From the NCBI GenBank assembly GCA_041538025.1, contig JBGOEV010000001.1, positions 88,823 to 152,822 on the forward strand: a DNA stretch of 64,000 nucleotides, given 5' to 3'. Positions within the stretch are counted from its first letter, which is position 1. Each line of letters begins with the position of its first letter. A program made the translations under genes and the position numbers. Positions 1 through 8,627 of this stretch are shown one piece after another. The notes under the pieces are model-generated. The model saw only the letters and a program-made list of their open reading frames with translations, did no database searches and had not been told where the DNA came from. This DNA comes from Thermosaccharophagus gerlachensis. Its GTDB lineage: Bacteria; Armatimonadota; Fervidibacteria; Fervidibacterales; Thermosaccharophagaceae.

Positions 1-861
1 CGTCAGCGTAGTGGCATACCGGACTCACTGACATTGTGGGGTAAAGAATTGCACAAGCGTCCTTTATTGACACATGAGCAAGAAGTTGAACTGGCAAAGC
101 GCATGGAGAAGGGAGACGAGGAAGCGAGGCGTATCTTCATCGAATCAAATTACCGATTGGTTGTAAGCATTGCACAAAGGTATCGCGGTTGTGGCGTCCC
201 ACTTGAAGACCTGATTCAGGCTGGCAACATAGGTTTGATCCAGGCTGTTGATCACTATGATTGGCGTCAAGGGACAAGGTTCAGCACATGTGCGGTCATG
301 TGGATAAGGCAAGCCATACTTAGAGCCATTGATTCTCATGCGCGCGTTGTCCGCTTATCAATGCGTGTCTCGGAGCAGGTTCATAGGATAGCTGCAGCGA
401 GGCAAGCGCTCATGCGGGAACTTGGTCGAGATCCAACGATAGATGAGATAGCAAGGCGTGTCCGCTTATCAAAGGAGCGCGTCAAAGAGCTAATGGGATA
501 TATGGCTCAAAGGGTTATATCCCTTGACGACCCGGTTGATATTGCTGAAGGTTTAGATGCTGATGAAGTCCCTTCCTTCTCCGAATACCTTGCTGATGAC
601 CCATCAAGCAACCCTGAGGAGATAATAATCAACCGTGAATTCAAGGAAGCCATTGAAGAGGCTATCAAGGAACTGCCGGATAGAACACAACAGGCAATCA
701 AGTTGCGTTTCGGGCTTGAGGACAATGTCGCACACACCTATGATGAAATTGGCTATCAGCTTGGCTTAAGCAGGCAGAGGGCAATGCAGCTTGTTCAAGT
801 CGGGCTGCAACAGTTGCGTGAGCACCCCAAGATCAAGATGCTTATGGCTTTGCAAGGTTAA
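1..861 (+). CDS. RNA polymerase sigma-70 family factor, group-2-like (5' end missing)
   Basis: The frame is open from base 1, and the residues before the first TTG (position 34) resemble region 1.2 of RpoD-family factors, so the gene begins outside the window. Visible are region 1.2 (PLLTHEQEVELAKR), region 2 (NYRLVVSIAQRY, DLIQAGNIGLIQAV, FSTCAVMWIRQAI), region 3 (RDPTIDEIARRV) and region 4 with its helix-turn-helix (TYDEIGYQLGLSRQR). Primary sigma factors normally read ATWWIRQAI and RTIRIPVH in region 2; here these are AVMWIRQAI and RVVRLSMR. I therefore infer an alternative, non-primary group 2 factor rather than housekeeping RpoD. The stop overlaps the stop of the convergent hydrolase gene by a few bases. 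Confidence 0.9.
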   Translation, partial: RQRSGIPDSLTLWGKELHKRPLLTHEQEVELAKRMEKGDEEARRIFIESNYRLVVSIAQRYRGCGVPLEDLIQAGNIGLIQAVDHYDWRQGTRFSTCAVMWIRQAILRAIDSHARVVRLSMRVSEQVHRIAAARQALMRELGRDPTIDEIARRVRLSKERVKELMGYMAQRVISLDDPVDIAEGLDADEVPSFSEYLADDPSSNPEEIIINREFKEAIEEAIKELPDRTQQAIKLRFGLEDNVAHTYDEIGYQLGLSRQRAMQLVQVGLQQLREHPKIKMLMALQG

Positions 862-1817
862 TTCTCTTCGGCTGTTCGTCCTCTTTTGTGGTTGAGGCTT
901 GCGAGTATCTTCTGACGCATTGTCTCTGCTCGTTCAAAATAACTTCGTAATGGCTCAATACCAAATTCCGTGGCGATCTCTTTAGCGCTCACTTCGTGGG
1001 AGTGAGAGATAAGCATGCATTTACCCTCGGGAGATGAAATGTCAATTTCAATGGCATGACCGTAGCGTTCCTTCAAAGCAGCGAACTTCGTGTGATTGTA
1101 ATCAAGGTGCAATACAACTACATCAAGGTTGAGTCTTCTTGTTACGATTGGCTCGTAGGGTTGCGAGGTAGCAATAACTCTCCCAAGAGGATCTACTAAC
1201 ATTCCGCCAAACGAAGTGCACGCTGATGCTATGAAGACACTATAATCGTGTGCCCATATACGTGTTTGCAACCCACCAAGATACATCGAGCAAAAGAATA
1301 CAATTTCTACACCCCTTTTCGCCATCCCCTCAATCACATCTTTGAAGTTTAAGTCAAAGCAAATGGCACAGCCGATTCGCCCAAAGTCACTCTCAACAAC
1401 AACCGCTTCATTTCCGGGTATGACACCAGCTTCCATTTCGCCTATTGTTGGATGCATTTTGTGATATATTGCCACTACATTTCCTCTCCTGTCTATGAAT
1501 GCTGCCGAATTGCGCAGACCATCCTCTTTCTCAACGAAGGGGCAAATCACCCAACAGCTATGCTTCTTCGCTAACTCACAAAATGTTTTCACTACCTGAC
1601 CGTCAACCGGTTCAGCGACCTTCTCCCATTGTTCCAATGGCACACCGATGAAGGCAAACACTTCAGGCAACGCCACTATATCTGGTTTGTCAAGCATGGC
1701 TTGCTCAAAGAGTTCTACAGCTGCCTTGAGGTTGCTCTTGACAATTTCCTTAGGGTCTGTAGGGCGATGGTGAGCGCCACCAAATGTTATTGTGCTGACT
1801 CGCACATACCTCGCCAT
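858..1817 (-). CDS. Carbon-nitrogen hydrolase (nitrilase superfamily)
   Basis: This 319-residue protein has the nitrilase-superfamily catalytic triad in order: Glu52 (in LPEVFAFIG), Lys120 (YHKMHP) and Cys153 (AICFDLNF). Members hydrolyse amides or nitriles in the cytoplasm, for example omega-amidases, carbamoylputrescine amidases and beta-ureidopropionases. The substrate cannot be read from the sequence. The length fits a single-domain member with a C-terminal extension of about 50 residues. The ATG at 1817 has an AGGAAAGGAGGG ribosome binding site. The gene is convergent with the sigma gene and divergent from the small zinc protein, so it is probably monocistronic. Confidence 0.9.
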   Translation of the reverse strand: MARYVRVSTITFGGAHHRPTDPKEIVKSNLKAAVELFEQAMLDKPDIVALPEVFAFIGVPLEQWEKVAEPVDGQVVKTFCELAKKHSCWVICPFVEKEDGLRNSAAFIDRRGNVVAIYHKMHPTIGEMEAGVIPGNEAVVVESDFGRIGCAICFDLNFKDVIEGMAKRGVEIVFFCSMYLGGLQTRIWAHDYSVFIASACTSFGGMLVDPLGRVIATSQPYEPIVTRRLNLDVVVLHLDYNHTKFAALKERYGHAIEIDISSPEGKCMLISHSHEVSAKEIATEFGIEPLRSYFERAETMRQKILASLNHKRGRTAEEN

Positions 1818-2169
1818 CGCAACTCGCCCTCCTTTCCTGAGCGTTCATTCATGGGTGATTTTAATACGCAGCTACTGTATGGGGAAAGCGTCTGCTGTAA
1901 GCATGGCACATTGTATGAAGCAGTTTCATTAGCATGTGCTATTAAACAACGGCTACACAAAAGCGCATTGAAGTGGCATAATAGAAAATGAAACGCCTGT
2001 GTGCCGAAGGTTGCCTCATACCATTGCGGAAGAAAGTTCGAATGGCGCATTTGTGAGTTCCTGAGTTAGAGGAGAAGGTGTTTTCCTTTTACTCAACTGG
2101 GGAGTTGACTTTCCTGATGCCATGAGGTTGACTTAACTATCAAATCCCTCCTGAAAGGGGAGTTGTGCC
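1818..2169. other. Intergenic region between divergent genes
   Basis: This stretch of about 350 bases has no convincing gene. The reading frames across it lack ribosome binding sites and recognisable protein sequence. It must hold the promoters of two divergent genes, but I see no strong -35/-10 pair. A short hairpin (TCAACT, GGGG loop, AGTTGA; 2093-2108) and two copies of GTTGACTT (2104-2111 and 2127-2134) lie close to the downstream gene and could be a regulator site. Confidence 0.4.
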
Positions 2170-2400
2170 ATGTTTACAGACTCGTATACACTTGGTCCTA
2201 ACGGGCAGTTAATCCGCAAAGGTGATAGGAGCAAGCAGCGTCCGAGGTGTGGGATGTGCGGGCGACCGATTAGAACAATGCTCCCTGGCACACCGGTTCC
2301 AAGCTCCGTCTTGCTTTGCCGAGAGTGCCATAGTAGAGGTGTTCACACAAAGGCGTTTTATGATGACCAAAAGTCAATTCGTGCAAGGCGCAGGCGTTGA
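2170..2400 (+). CDS. Small zinc-ribbon protein of unknown function
   Basis: A 76-residue basic protein with two Cys-x2-Cys knuckles (Cys27/Cys30 and Cys50/Cys53), the usual arrangement for one structural zinc ion. The C-terminus is very basic (IRARRRR), which suggests nucleic-acid or ribosome contact, but this is inference. The ATG follows a good ribosome binding site (AAGGGGAG about 8 bases upstream). I do not recognise the family. An overlapping frame at 2222-2413 has no such support. Confidence 0.65.
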   Translation: MFTDSYTLGPNGQLIRKGDRSKQRPRCGMCGRPIRTMLPGTPVPSSVLLCRECHSRGVHTKAFYDDQKSIRARRRR

Positions 2401-2436
2401 GCACAACAAATAACACAGCTAAAACAGGGTTCCCTT

Positions 2437-3309
2437 TTATGGCACAACCTTATTAAGTGGGTATTCAACGATATCGCATGCACCAGCTTGTTTCAGTCTT
2501 GGTATGAGGTTTCTAACGAGGTGTTCATCTACTATTGCTTCAACTGCATACCATCCTTCCTCAGCGAGGCGCGATATCGTTGGTTGGCGCATCGCCGGAA
2601 GGATGGAGAGGACCCGGTTAAGGTTTTCAGAGTTGACATTGAGCTTGATTCCGACCTTCTGTTGAGCAAGTAATGCTCCCTGTAACATCACTGCTATTTG
2701 GATGAGCTTGTTCCGTTTCCATTCGTCAGCCCATGCTTGTTTGCTTGCTATAAGCTTTGCGTTTGACTCAAGAATCGTCTCAATGATGCGCAAGTTGTTT
2801 GCCAAAAGTGTTGCTCCTGTCTCTGTTAAATCTGCTATGGCGTCTACGAGCTCTGGAACTTTTGCCTCGGTTGAGCCCCATGAATACTCTACATGGGCGT
2901 TTATGCCTCTTGCCTGTAAGAACTTGCGAACAATGTTGGGTAGCTCTGTAGCTATACGCTTGCCGTTCAAATCCTCAACCGTTTGATATGGTGAATCCTT
3001 GTGGACAGCTATAACGAGACGCACTTTCCCAAGACCTTGCTTTGAATAAATTAAGTCAGCTACTTCCACAACGTCTGCTTCATTTTCAACTATTTGGTCA
3101 TAGCCAGTTATACCGCCATCTAAGACACCTTCATGCACATACCGAGGTATCTCCTGAGCCCTCAATAGAACAGCCTTTATCTCTGGGTCATCAACAACCG
3201 GGAAGTGTGAACGAGGTTGTATGTGCACATTCCAACCAGCCATTTTGAGTAGTTGCAGAGTTGCCTCCTGTAAGCTACCCTTTGGCAGTCCAAGCCTGAG
3301 CTGTTGCAC
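2437..3309 (-). CDS. hisG: ATP phosphoribosyltransferase, long form
   Basis: Catalyses the first step of histidine biosynthesis, ATP + PRPP to phosphoribosyl-ATP. The N-terminus LRLGLPKGSL, DGGITGYD near residue 67 and the phosphate-binding region DLTETGATL are diagnostic. At 290 residues it includes the C-terminal ACT-like regulatory domain (from about residue 215) found in long-form enzymes, which are hexameric and inhibited by histidine and need no HisZ subunit. The GTG start at 3309 has GGGGTGAAG just upstream. No other his gene lies nearby, so the pathway is dispersed. Confidence 0.95.
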   Translation of the reverse strand: MQQLRLGLPKGSLQEATLQLLKMAGWNVHIQPRSHFPVVDDPEIKAVLLRAQEIPRYVHEGVLDGGITGYDQIVENEADVVEVADLIYSKQGLGKVRLVIAVHKDSPYQTVEDLNGKRIATELPNIVRKFLQARGINAHVEYSWGSTEAKVPELVDAIADLTETGATLLANNLRIIETILESNAKLIASKQAWADEWKRNKLIQIAVMLQGALLAQQKVGIKLNVNSENLNRVLSILPAMRQPTISRLAEEGWYAVEAIVDEHLVRNLIPRLKQAGACDIVEYPLNKVVP

Positions 3310-3380
3310 ATTGCTTCACCCCACTCAAGGTTTGTGCGCCATCGCAGGCGCGTTGATTAGCTAACGATTGCAATGCCATA

Positions 3381-3410
3381 ATTATGCCACACAGCTTTAT
3401 GCCTTTGCAA
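3381..3410 (-). promoter_or_regulatory. Candidate promoter for hisG
   Basis: On the minus strand TTGCAA (3405-3410) and CATAAT (3381-3386) are separated by 18 bases, about 70 bases upstream of the hisG start. The -10 matches consensus at 5 of 6 positions and the -35 at 4 of 6. Confidence 0.35.
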
Positions 3411-3469
3411 CGTCTCTAAAGATGATGTTTTACAGCGGTTGGAAGTCAGCCACTTATGTTGGCAGTATA

Positions 3470-3498
3470 TTGACTAAGCATCATGGGCATGGTATCAT
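3470..3498 (+). promoter_or_regulatory. Candidate sigma-70 promoter upstream of the TPR gene
   Basis: TTGACT (3470-3475) and TATCAT (3493-3498) are spaced by 17 bases, each one mismatch from consensus. Transcription from here would give a leader of about 180 bases before the TPR gene. The rest of the 3310-3685 gap contains no supported gene. Confidence 0.5.
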
Positions 3499-3685
3499 TG
3501 TAGATGGGTGTTTCAATCGGTGCGGTGAACAGTGAGTGTTCTAAAATTTGTCGTGTCATTAGCTTTAGCCAATGGTTGATGGTGAGTTTTTGTGCACCAA
3601 ATAAATTCGGCATGTGAGAGGACAAACCTGTTGGTAGGCTAATCTTTCCGTGCTATCAATAGGCTTTCTGAAGTTGGTGAGGCAG

Positions 3686-4273
3686 ATGAGAGTGAGAAGG
3701 GGCAAACAAAGGAACAACAAAAGCAGAGACAACGCTTTGGCTCTGTTAAATAGCGATAGCCTGTCTCTGTGCTTAAAGAGGGCGCCTGCTTCCACCGATG
3801 GTGAGCAAAGACAGCAGGCATGGATGCTTTACTTGATGGCAAAAGCGCTTTGTGCGCGAGGTGAGCATGCTCAAGCAGTCAAGCAACTTGAGCTTGCATG
3901 CAAGCTTGCTCCAGAGGATCCCTTTTATCACTTTGAGTTGGGCGAACTTTATCTAAAGCTACAGCATCTTGAGAAAGCAGCTGAGCATCTTGAAGCAGCC
4001 ATGCTCTGCTCCCCTCTTGATGACTACTATCATGCGCGCTTTGCAGCTGTTTGTGTTCGCTTGGGAAGGTTGGAGAAAGCAGCCGAGGTGATGGAGAGGG
4101 CAGTGAAGCTACGCCCGAGAAATGCTTTCTATCACTACTTGCTCGCCAAGCTTTACGAAAGCCTTAATATGCCAGAACTTGCGGAGCCTCATAAAAACTT
4201 CATCTCTGAACTGGATAGCTACGACCTAATCTGCATAAGGCTCTTCCAAACTGTGTGGATGGGTTACACATGA
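3686..4273 (+). CDS. Tetratricopeptide-repeat protein
   Basis: About 195 residues with at least three TPR units in the second half, recognisable by A-x-C/L-spaced helices such as YHFELGELYLKLQHLEKAAEHLEAA and the two following repeats. TPRs are protein-binding scaffolds. I chose the ATG at 3686 because GGTGAGG lies 4-5 bases upstream; a GTG at 3650 would add 12 residues but has a poor binding site. It is co-directional with and 112 bases upstream of pilB, so a role in pilus assembly is possible but unproven. No signal peptide is seen. Confidence 0.75.
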   Translation: MRVRRGKQRNNKSRDNALALLNSDSLSLCLKRAPASTDGEQRQQAWMLYLMAKALCARGEHAQAVKQLELACKLAPEDPFYHFELGELYLKLQHLEKAAEHLEAAMLCSPLDDYYHARFAAVCVRLGRLEKAAEVMERAVKLRPRNAFYHYLLAKLYESLNMPELAEPHKNFISELDSYDLICIRLFQTVWMGYT

Positions 4274-4385
4274 GGTTGTAAAAGCCAGATGTTATGTTGC
4301 TTTGCATCAGTTTAGCGGTGCTCGTTTGAGGCATAATTGAAATTGGGAATAACCAGTAGGAGCGTTTCAAAAGAGGTGAAGTAGT

Positions 4386-6149
4386 ATGGCACTTGCTCGG
4401 CGTAGCGTTATTGAAATATTGCGAGCAAAGGGCAAGTTGACCGATGAACAAATCAAGGAAGCAATGAAAGCACGCCGTGATACAACACAGCCTATTGAGG
4501 AAATAATTGTTCAGCTTGGCATGGTGAGCAAACAGGATGTGCTAATGGCTAAAGCTGAGCAGATGGGTGTTGAGTTTGTTGACCTCACCCAAATACAAAT
4601 TGATGAAAGCGCTATGGGTTTGGTGCCACGAGAGCTTATGGAGAAGTATAAAGCCGTCCCAATTAGGATTGAAGGTAATAGGCTCACCGTTGCTATGGCG
4701 AACCCGCGAGATCTAATGGCGATTGATGACCTTAGGATGCGCACAAGACTAAACATAAGACCAGTCCTTGCAGACCCAGAAGCAATTGATACCATCCTCT
4801 CTGGTGAGATAAGTGGCGCAGCAGCTGCTGGTGGAAGCGTTGCAAGAGATATTGAAGCTGCGCTACGAGCTATGGAAAAGGAAGCAGCTGGTAAGGAGAG
4901 CAGGATTGGTGAGGAGCTCGCAGCTGCAGGTCATCTTGCTGACTTGAGTAAGCTTGAAAGGGTTAGTGATGAAGCACTCGCTGATGAAGCCCCAGTAATT
5001 AGGATTGTTAACTTGCTCTTCAAGGAAGCTATCAGGAACAACGCAAGCGATATTCATGTTGAGCCACAGCGCAAAGATGTGCGTATAAGGATGCGCATAG
5101 ATGGTGTGCTTCACGAGTTCTTCAGGCTACCAAAGTGGATACATGCACCATTGATAGCTCGTATAAAAATCCTTGCGGACATGGACATAGCTGAGAAACG
5201 CTTGCCTCAGGATGGGCGTATCCAGTTGCGCATGGCGAAGAAGCTATTTGATGTCAGGGTCTCAACAATACCAACAACGAACGGTGAGAAGGCAGTTTTG
5301 CGGTTGCTTGATCAAACGAGTGTCCTTATAGGCTTGGACAAGCTCGGGTTGCTACCGGATGATATTGCCAGAGTTGAATATTTGATCTCTCAGCCAAACG
5401 GCATGATATTGAGCACCGGTCCAACTGGTAGCGGAAAGACAACGACACAGTATTCAATCATGCACCGCCTCAACACAACCGAGGTTAACATTATCACGAT
5501 TGAAGATCCAGTTGAGTATCAACTTCCCGGTCTAAACCAAGTGCATGTCAACAGGAAAGCTGGCTTAACATTTGCTACAGCACTTCGCTCGTTCTTGCGT
5601 CAAGACCCTGACATCATAATGGTTGGAGAGATTAGAGACCTTGAGACTGCAGACATCGCCATACAGGCAGCTTTGACAGGTCACCTTGTCCTTTCAACGC
5701 TTCACACTAACGACGCTCCAACTGCTATAACGCGTCTGATAGAGATGGGCGTTGAGCCATTCCTCATAGCTGCATCAGTTATAGGTGTGATAGCGCAAAG
5801 GCTCGCAAGACGCATATGCCCGAACTGCAAAGAGGAATATGACCCATCACCCGAAATCCTTGCACGCTTTGGCTATCAGGGAGATGGTGATCAGAAGTTC
5901 TATCGTGGCAGAGGTTGCGAAATTTGCAGGCAGACTGGCTACAAAGGGCGTATAGGCATCTTTGAGATCTTTGTTATGAACCAAGAGATTGCAGACCTCG
6001 TGTTGAGGAGAGCACCTTTGACAGAGATAAGAGATGCAGCAGTAGCAAGTGGGATGAAGACACTCCTTGAGGATGGCTTTAGGAAGGTGCTTGCTGGGAT
6101 AACAACTCCAGAAGAAGTCCTTAGGGTCGTCGCAACAGCTGGCTACTAA
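4386..6149 (+). CDS. pilB: Type IV pilus assembly ATPase PilB (GspE/PilB family)
   Basis: The hexameric cytoplasmic motor that drives pilus extension. The 587 residues hold an N-terminal MshEN/GspE-N domain (about 1-140), the conserved NNASDIHVEPQ region, a Walker A box GPTGSGKTT near residue 344, a Walker B box DPDIIMVGEIRD near 405, and a C-terminal Cys4 zinc knuckle (CPNC, then CEIC). The length is typical of PilB. The ATG at 4386 has an AGAGGTGAAG site. pilT and pilC follow at 36 and 7 bases, so the three form an operon. Confidence 0.95.
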   Translation: MALARRSVIEILRAKGKLTDEQIKEAMKARRDTTQPIEEIIVQLGMVSKQDVLMAKAEQMGVEFVDLTQIQIDESAMGLVPRELMEKYKAVPIRIEGNRLTVAMANPRDLMAIDDLRMRTRLNIRPVLADPEAIDTILSGEISGAAAAGGSVARDIEAALRAMEKEAAGKESRIGEELAAAGHLADLSKLERVSDEALADEAPVIRIVNLLFKEAIRNNASDIHVEPQRKDVRIRMRIDGVLHEFFRLPKWIHAPLIARIKILADMDIAEKRLPQDGRIQLRMAKKLFDVRVSTIPTTNGEKAVLRLLDQTSVLIGLDKLGLLPDDIARVEYLISQPNGMILSTGPTGSGKTTTQYSIMHRLNTTEVNIITIEDPVEYQLPGLNQVHVNRKAGLTFATALRSFLRQDPDIIMVGEIRDLETADIAIQAALTGHLVLSTLHTNDAPTAITRLIEMGVEPFLIAASVIGVIAQRLARRICPNCKEEYDPSPEILARFGYQGDGDQKFYRGRGCEICRQTGYKGRIGIFEIFVMNQEIADLVLRRAPLTEIRDAAVASGMKTLLEDGFRKVLAGITTPEEVLRVVATAGY

Positions 6150-6185
6150 TTCGGAAGAACAAAACTGTTGCGGAGGTGCGTTGCT

Positions 6186-7310
6186 ATGGCTACAGCTGCA
6201 GAGAGGCGTGCGAAAGAATTGATGTCGCTTGATGATGTGCATATTGATGACTTGCTTCGAATAGTTGTTGAGAAGAATGCATCTGACCTTCACCTATGCG
6301 TTGGTGTGCCACCAGTCCTTCGTATTGATGGTAGGTTATATCGCACACCTTTCATGCCAGCAGAACCAGCTCAAACGCAACGCCTAATCTACGAGATACT
6401 GACCGACGACCAAATACAGCGTTTTGAGAACGAGCTTGAGCTTGACTTCTCTTACTCGCTCCAGAACATCGCTCGCTTCAGAGTGAATGTTTTCAAGGAT
6501 AGGGGAAATGTAGCTGCAGCCTTCCGACTGATACCGAGACGAATACCATCAATTAGGGAACTTGGTCTTCCTGTCATCCTTGAGGAGCTTATCCTGAAGC
6601 CAAGGGGATTAATACTCGTCACAGGTCCAACAGGCTCTGGTAAGTCAACAACGCTTGCAGCTATGATTGATCATTTGAACAACACCGACAGCAGGCATGT
6701 CATAACGATTGAAGACCCAATTGAATACATGCATACACACAAGAAGTGCATCATAAATCAGAGGGAGATAGGTCAGGATACACTTTCATTTGCGAAAGCG
6801 CTTAGAAGCGCTCTCCGTGAAGACCCTGATGTCATACTCGTTGGAGAGATGAGAGACCTTGAGACTATAGCCACTGCTATAACGGCTGCTGAAACTGGTC
6901 ACTTGGTTCTGGCAACTTTGCACACAAACAACGCAGCAGAAACAATTGACAGGATCATCGATGTGTTCCCAGCTGAACAGCAAGCCCAAATTAGGGTTCA
7001 GCTCTCAAACAACCTTGTGGCTGTCCTTTCTCAGCAACTCCTCCCGAGAGCTTCTGGGAGGGGAAGGGTGGCAGCGATGGAAATAATGATCGCAACACCA
7101 GCAATTAGGAACCTGATTAGAGAAGGTAAGACGCACCAGATACCTTCAATTATCCAAACGAGCGGTGAGGTTGGAATGCAAACGATGGATCAAGCATTGC
7201 GTGACCTCTACCTTCAGGGTATAATCACCTATGAAGATGCAATGTCAAGGGCACAGCGTCCTGAGGAGCTGAAGAAGATGCTCGCAGACGCGGGTGTCCA
7301 AGTGAGGTGA
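6186..7310 (+). CDS. pilT: Type IV pilus retraction ATPase PilT
   Basis: Hexameric motor for pilus disassembly and twitching. It has the PAS-like N-terminal domain, Walker A GPTGSGKSTT (about residue 146), Walker B DPDVILVGEMRD, and the C-terminal AIRNLIREGK motif known to be needed for retraction. An in-frame TTG lies 18 bases upstream, but CGGAGGTG falls between it and the ATG at 6186, so the ATG is the start (374 residues). Lies between pilB and pilC. Confidence 0.95.
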   Translation: MATAAERRAKELMSLDDVHIDDLLRIVVEKNASDLHLCVGVPPVLRIDGRLYRTPFMPAEPAQTQRLIYEILTDDQIQRFENELELDFSYSLQNIARFRVNVFKDRGNVAAAFRLIPRRIPSIRELGLPVILEELILKPRGLILVTGPTGSGKSTTLAAMIDHLNNTDSRHVITIEDPIEYMHTHKKCIINQREIGQDTLSFAKALRSALREDPDVILVGEMRDLETIATAITAAETGHLVLATLHTNNAAETIDRIIDVFPAEQQAQIRVQLSNNLVAVLSQQLLPRASGRGRVAAMEIMIATPAIRNLIREGKTHQIPSIIQTSGEVGMQTMDQALRDLYLQGIITYEDAMSRAQRPEELKKMLADAGVQVR

Positions 7311-7317
7311 TGAATTT

Positions 7318-8580
7318 ATGCCGGTCTTCAGCTATGTCGCAAGGAATGCTCAGGGGCAGATAATACGGGGCACTGAAGAAGCCGAGAACGCTGAGGTACT
7401 AAAGAAGCTGCTCAAAGATAGGGGTTACTGGGTTACGCAAATAAAGCAAGAAAAGGAAGCAGCAGCTGCAGCACCTAAGAAAGCAGGTGTAAAGTTCGTT
7501 TTTGGGAAAGTCAAACTCGCTCACTTAGCTATATTCTGTAGGCAGCTTGCAACGTTGATAAACGCAGGAGTTTCACTTGTGCGAGCCCTCTCAGTCCTTG
7601 AGAAGCAGTCACCGAGCCCTCGCCTCGCTCAGATAATCAGAGAGATCGCTCAAAAGGTGCAAGAGGGGATGTCATTCTCAAGGGCACTAGCAGATTACCC
7701 GAAGGTTTTCTCGAACCTCTTTGTTGGACTTGTTAGGGCTGGTGAAGTTGGTGGTGTGCTCGATGAGACTTTGGACAGGATGGCTACTTTCTTGGAGAAG
7801 GATTTGGAGTTGCGCAGAAAGGTTAAGTCAGCGATGACATACCCAACAATCGTCACCATATTCGCAATTGGTGTTGTTGTCTTCTTGTGCACATTTGTTG
7901 TGCCCAAGTTCATGAAGCTGTTTGAGGAGCTTGAACTGAAGCCAGAGGAGTTCCCAATTGTCACACGCATGCTGAAGGCGTTTAGTGACTTCCTCATAAC
8001 AAAGTGGTGGATGGTTATAATTGGTGTTGTGCTTTTCGCCATAGCTTTTATCAACTATATTCGGACTCGCACTGGTAAGAGGCAGTATGACTGGGTGAAG
8101 CTTCATGTGCCCATCCTCGGACCGATAAATCACATGGTTGCTCTTGCTCGCTTTGCAAGAACGTTTGGAACACTTATAAACAGCGGTGTCCCAATTCTTC
8201 AAGCTATGGATACATGCGCTGAAGCTATAGGTAATGACATTGTTGCAAAGGCGATAATGGATGCAAGGATGGCAGTTAGAGAAGGCTCAAGGATTGCAGA
8301 TCCGCTTGAAAATAGCAAGCTCTTCCCTCCCATGGTTGTTCACATGATTGCAGTCGGTGAGGAAACCGGTTCGCTTGACCAGATGCTTCAAAAGATAGCC
8401 GACTTCTATGAAAGCGAAGTTGATGCAAGGCTCGAGAGTTTGGCTGCAACTATTGAGCCAGTGCTCATAGTCATGCTTGGTGGCGTTGTGCTTTTCATCA
8501 TCCTCTCCGTTTTCATGCCCCTGATCACGATCATCAACAAGCTCTCAGGTGGCGGTGGCGAAGGGGAAGGTGGAGAGTAG
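7318..8580 (+). CDS. pilC: Type IV pilus inner-membrane platform protein PilC
   Basis: A polytopic membrane protein that couples the PilB/PilT motors to pilin assembly. It is 420 residues long with two GspF domains; the motif pair FCRQLATLINAGVSLVRAL and FARTFGTLINSGVPILQAM marks the repeat. Hydrophobic segments lie near residues 170-195, 222-245 and 378-405. The tail is Gly/Glu rich (GGGGEGEGGE). The start ATG overlaps a GAGGTGATG site 7 bases after pilT, giving translational coupling. Confidence 0.95.
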   Translation: MPVFSYVARNAQGQIIRGTEEAENAEVLKKLLKDRGYWVTQIKQEKEAAAAAPKKAGVKFVFGKVKLAHLAIFCRQLATLINAGVSLVRALSVLEKQSPSPRLAQIIREIAQKVQEGMSFSRALADYPKVFSNLFVGLVRAGEVGGVLDETLDRMATFLEKDLELRRKVKSAMTYPTIVTIFAIGVVVFLCTFVVPKFMKLFEELELKPEEFPIVTRMLKAFSDFLITKWWMVIIGVVLFAIAFINYIRTRTGKRQYDWVKLHVPILGPINHMVALARFARTFGTLINSGVPILQAMDTCAEAIGNDIVAKAIMDARMAVREGSRIADPLENSKLFPPMVVHMIAVGEETGSLDQMLQKIADFYESEVDARLESLAATIEPVLIVMLGGVVLFIILSVFMPLITIINKLSGGGGEGEGGE

Positions 8581-8627
8581 CCAGCAACGAACCCATAATC
8601 ACAGGGTAAAAGTGTGGTAGCTCCGTG

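Noticed and set aside
2093..2108. TCAACT-GGGG-AGTTGA hairpin as a terminator
   Set aside because: The stem is only 6 bp and neither strand has a U-run after it.
3504..3617. 37-residue frame just after the candidate promoter
   Set aside because: No ribosome binding site and no conserved features; treated as leader sequence.
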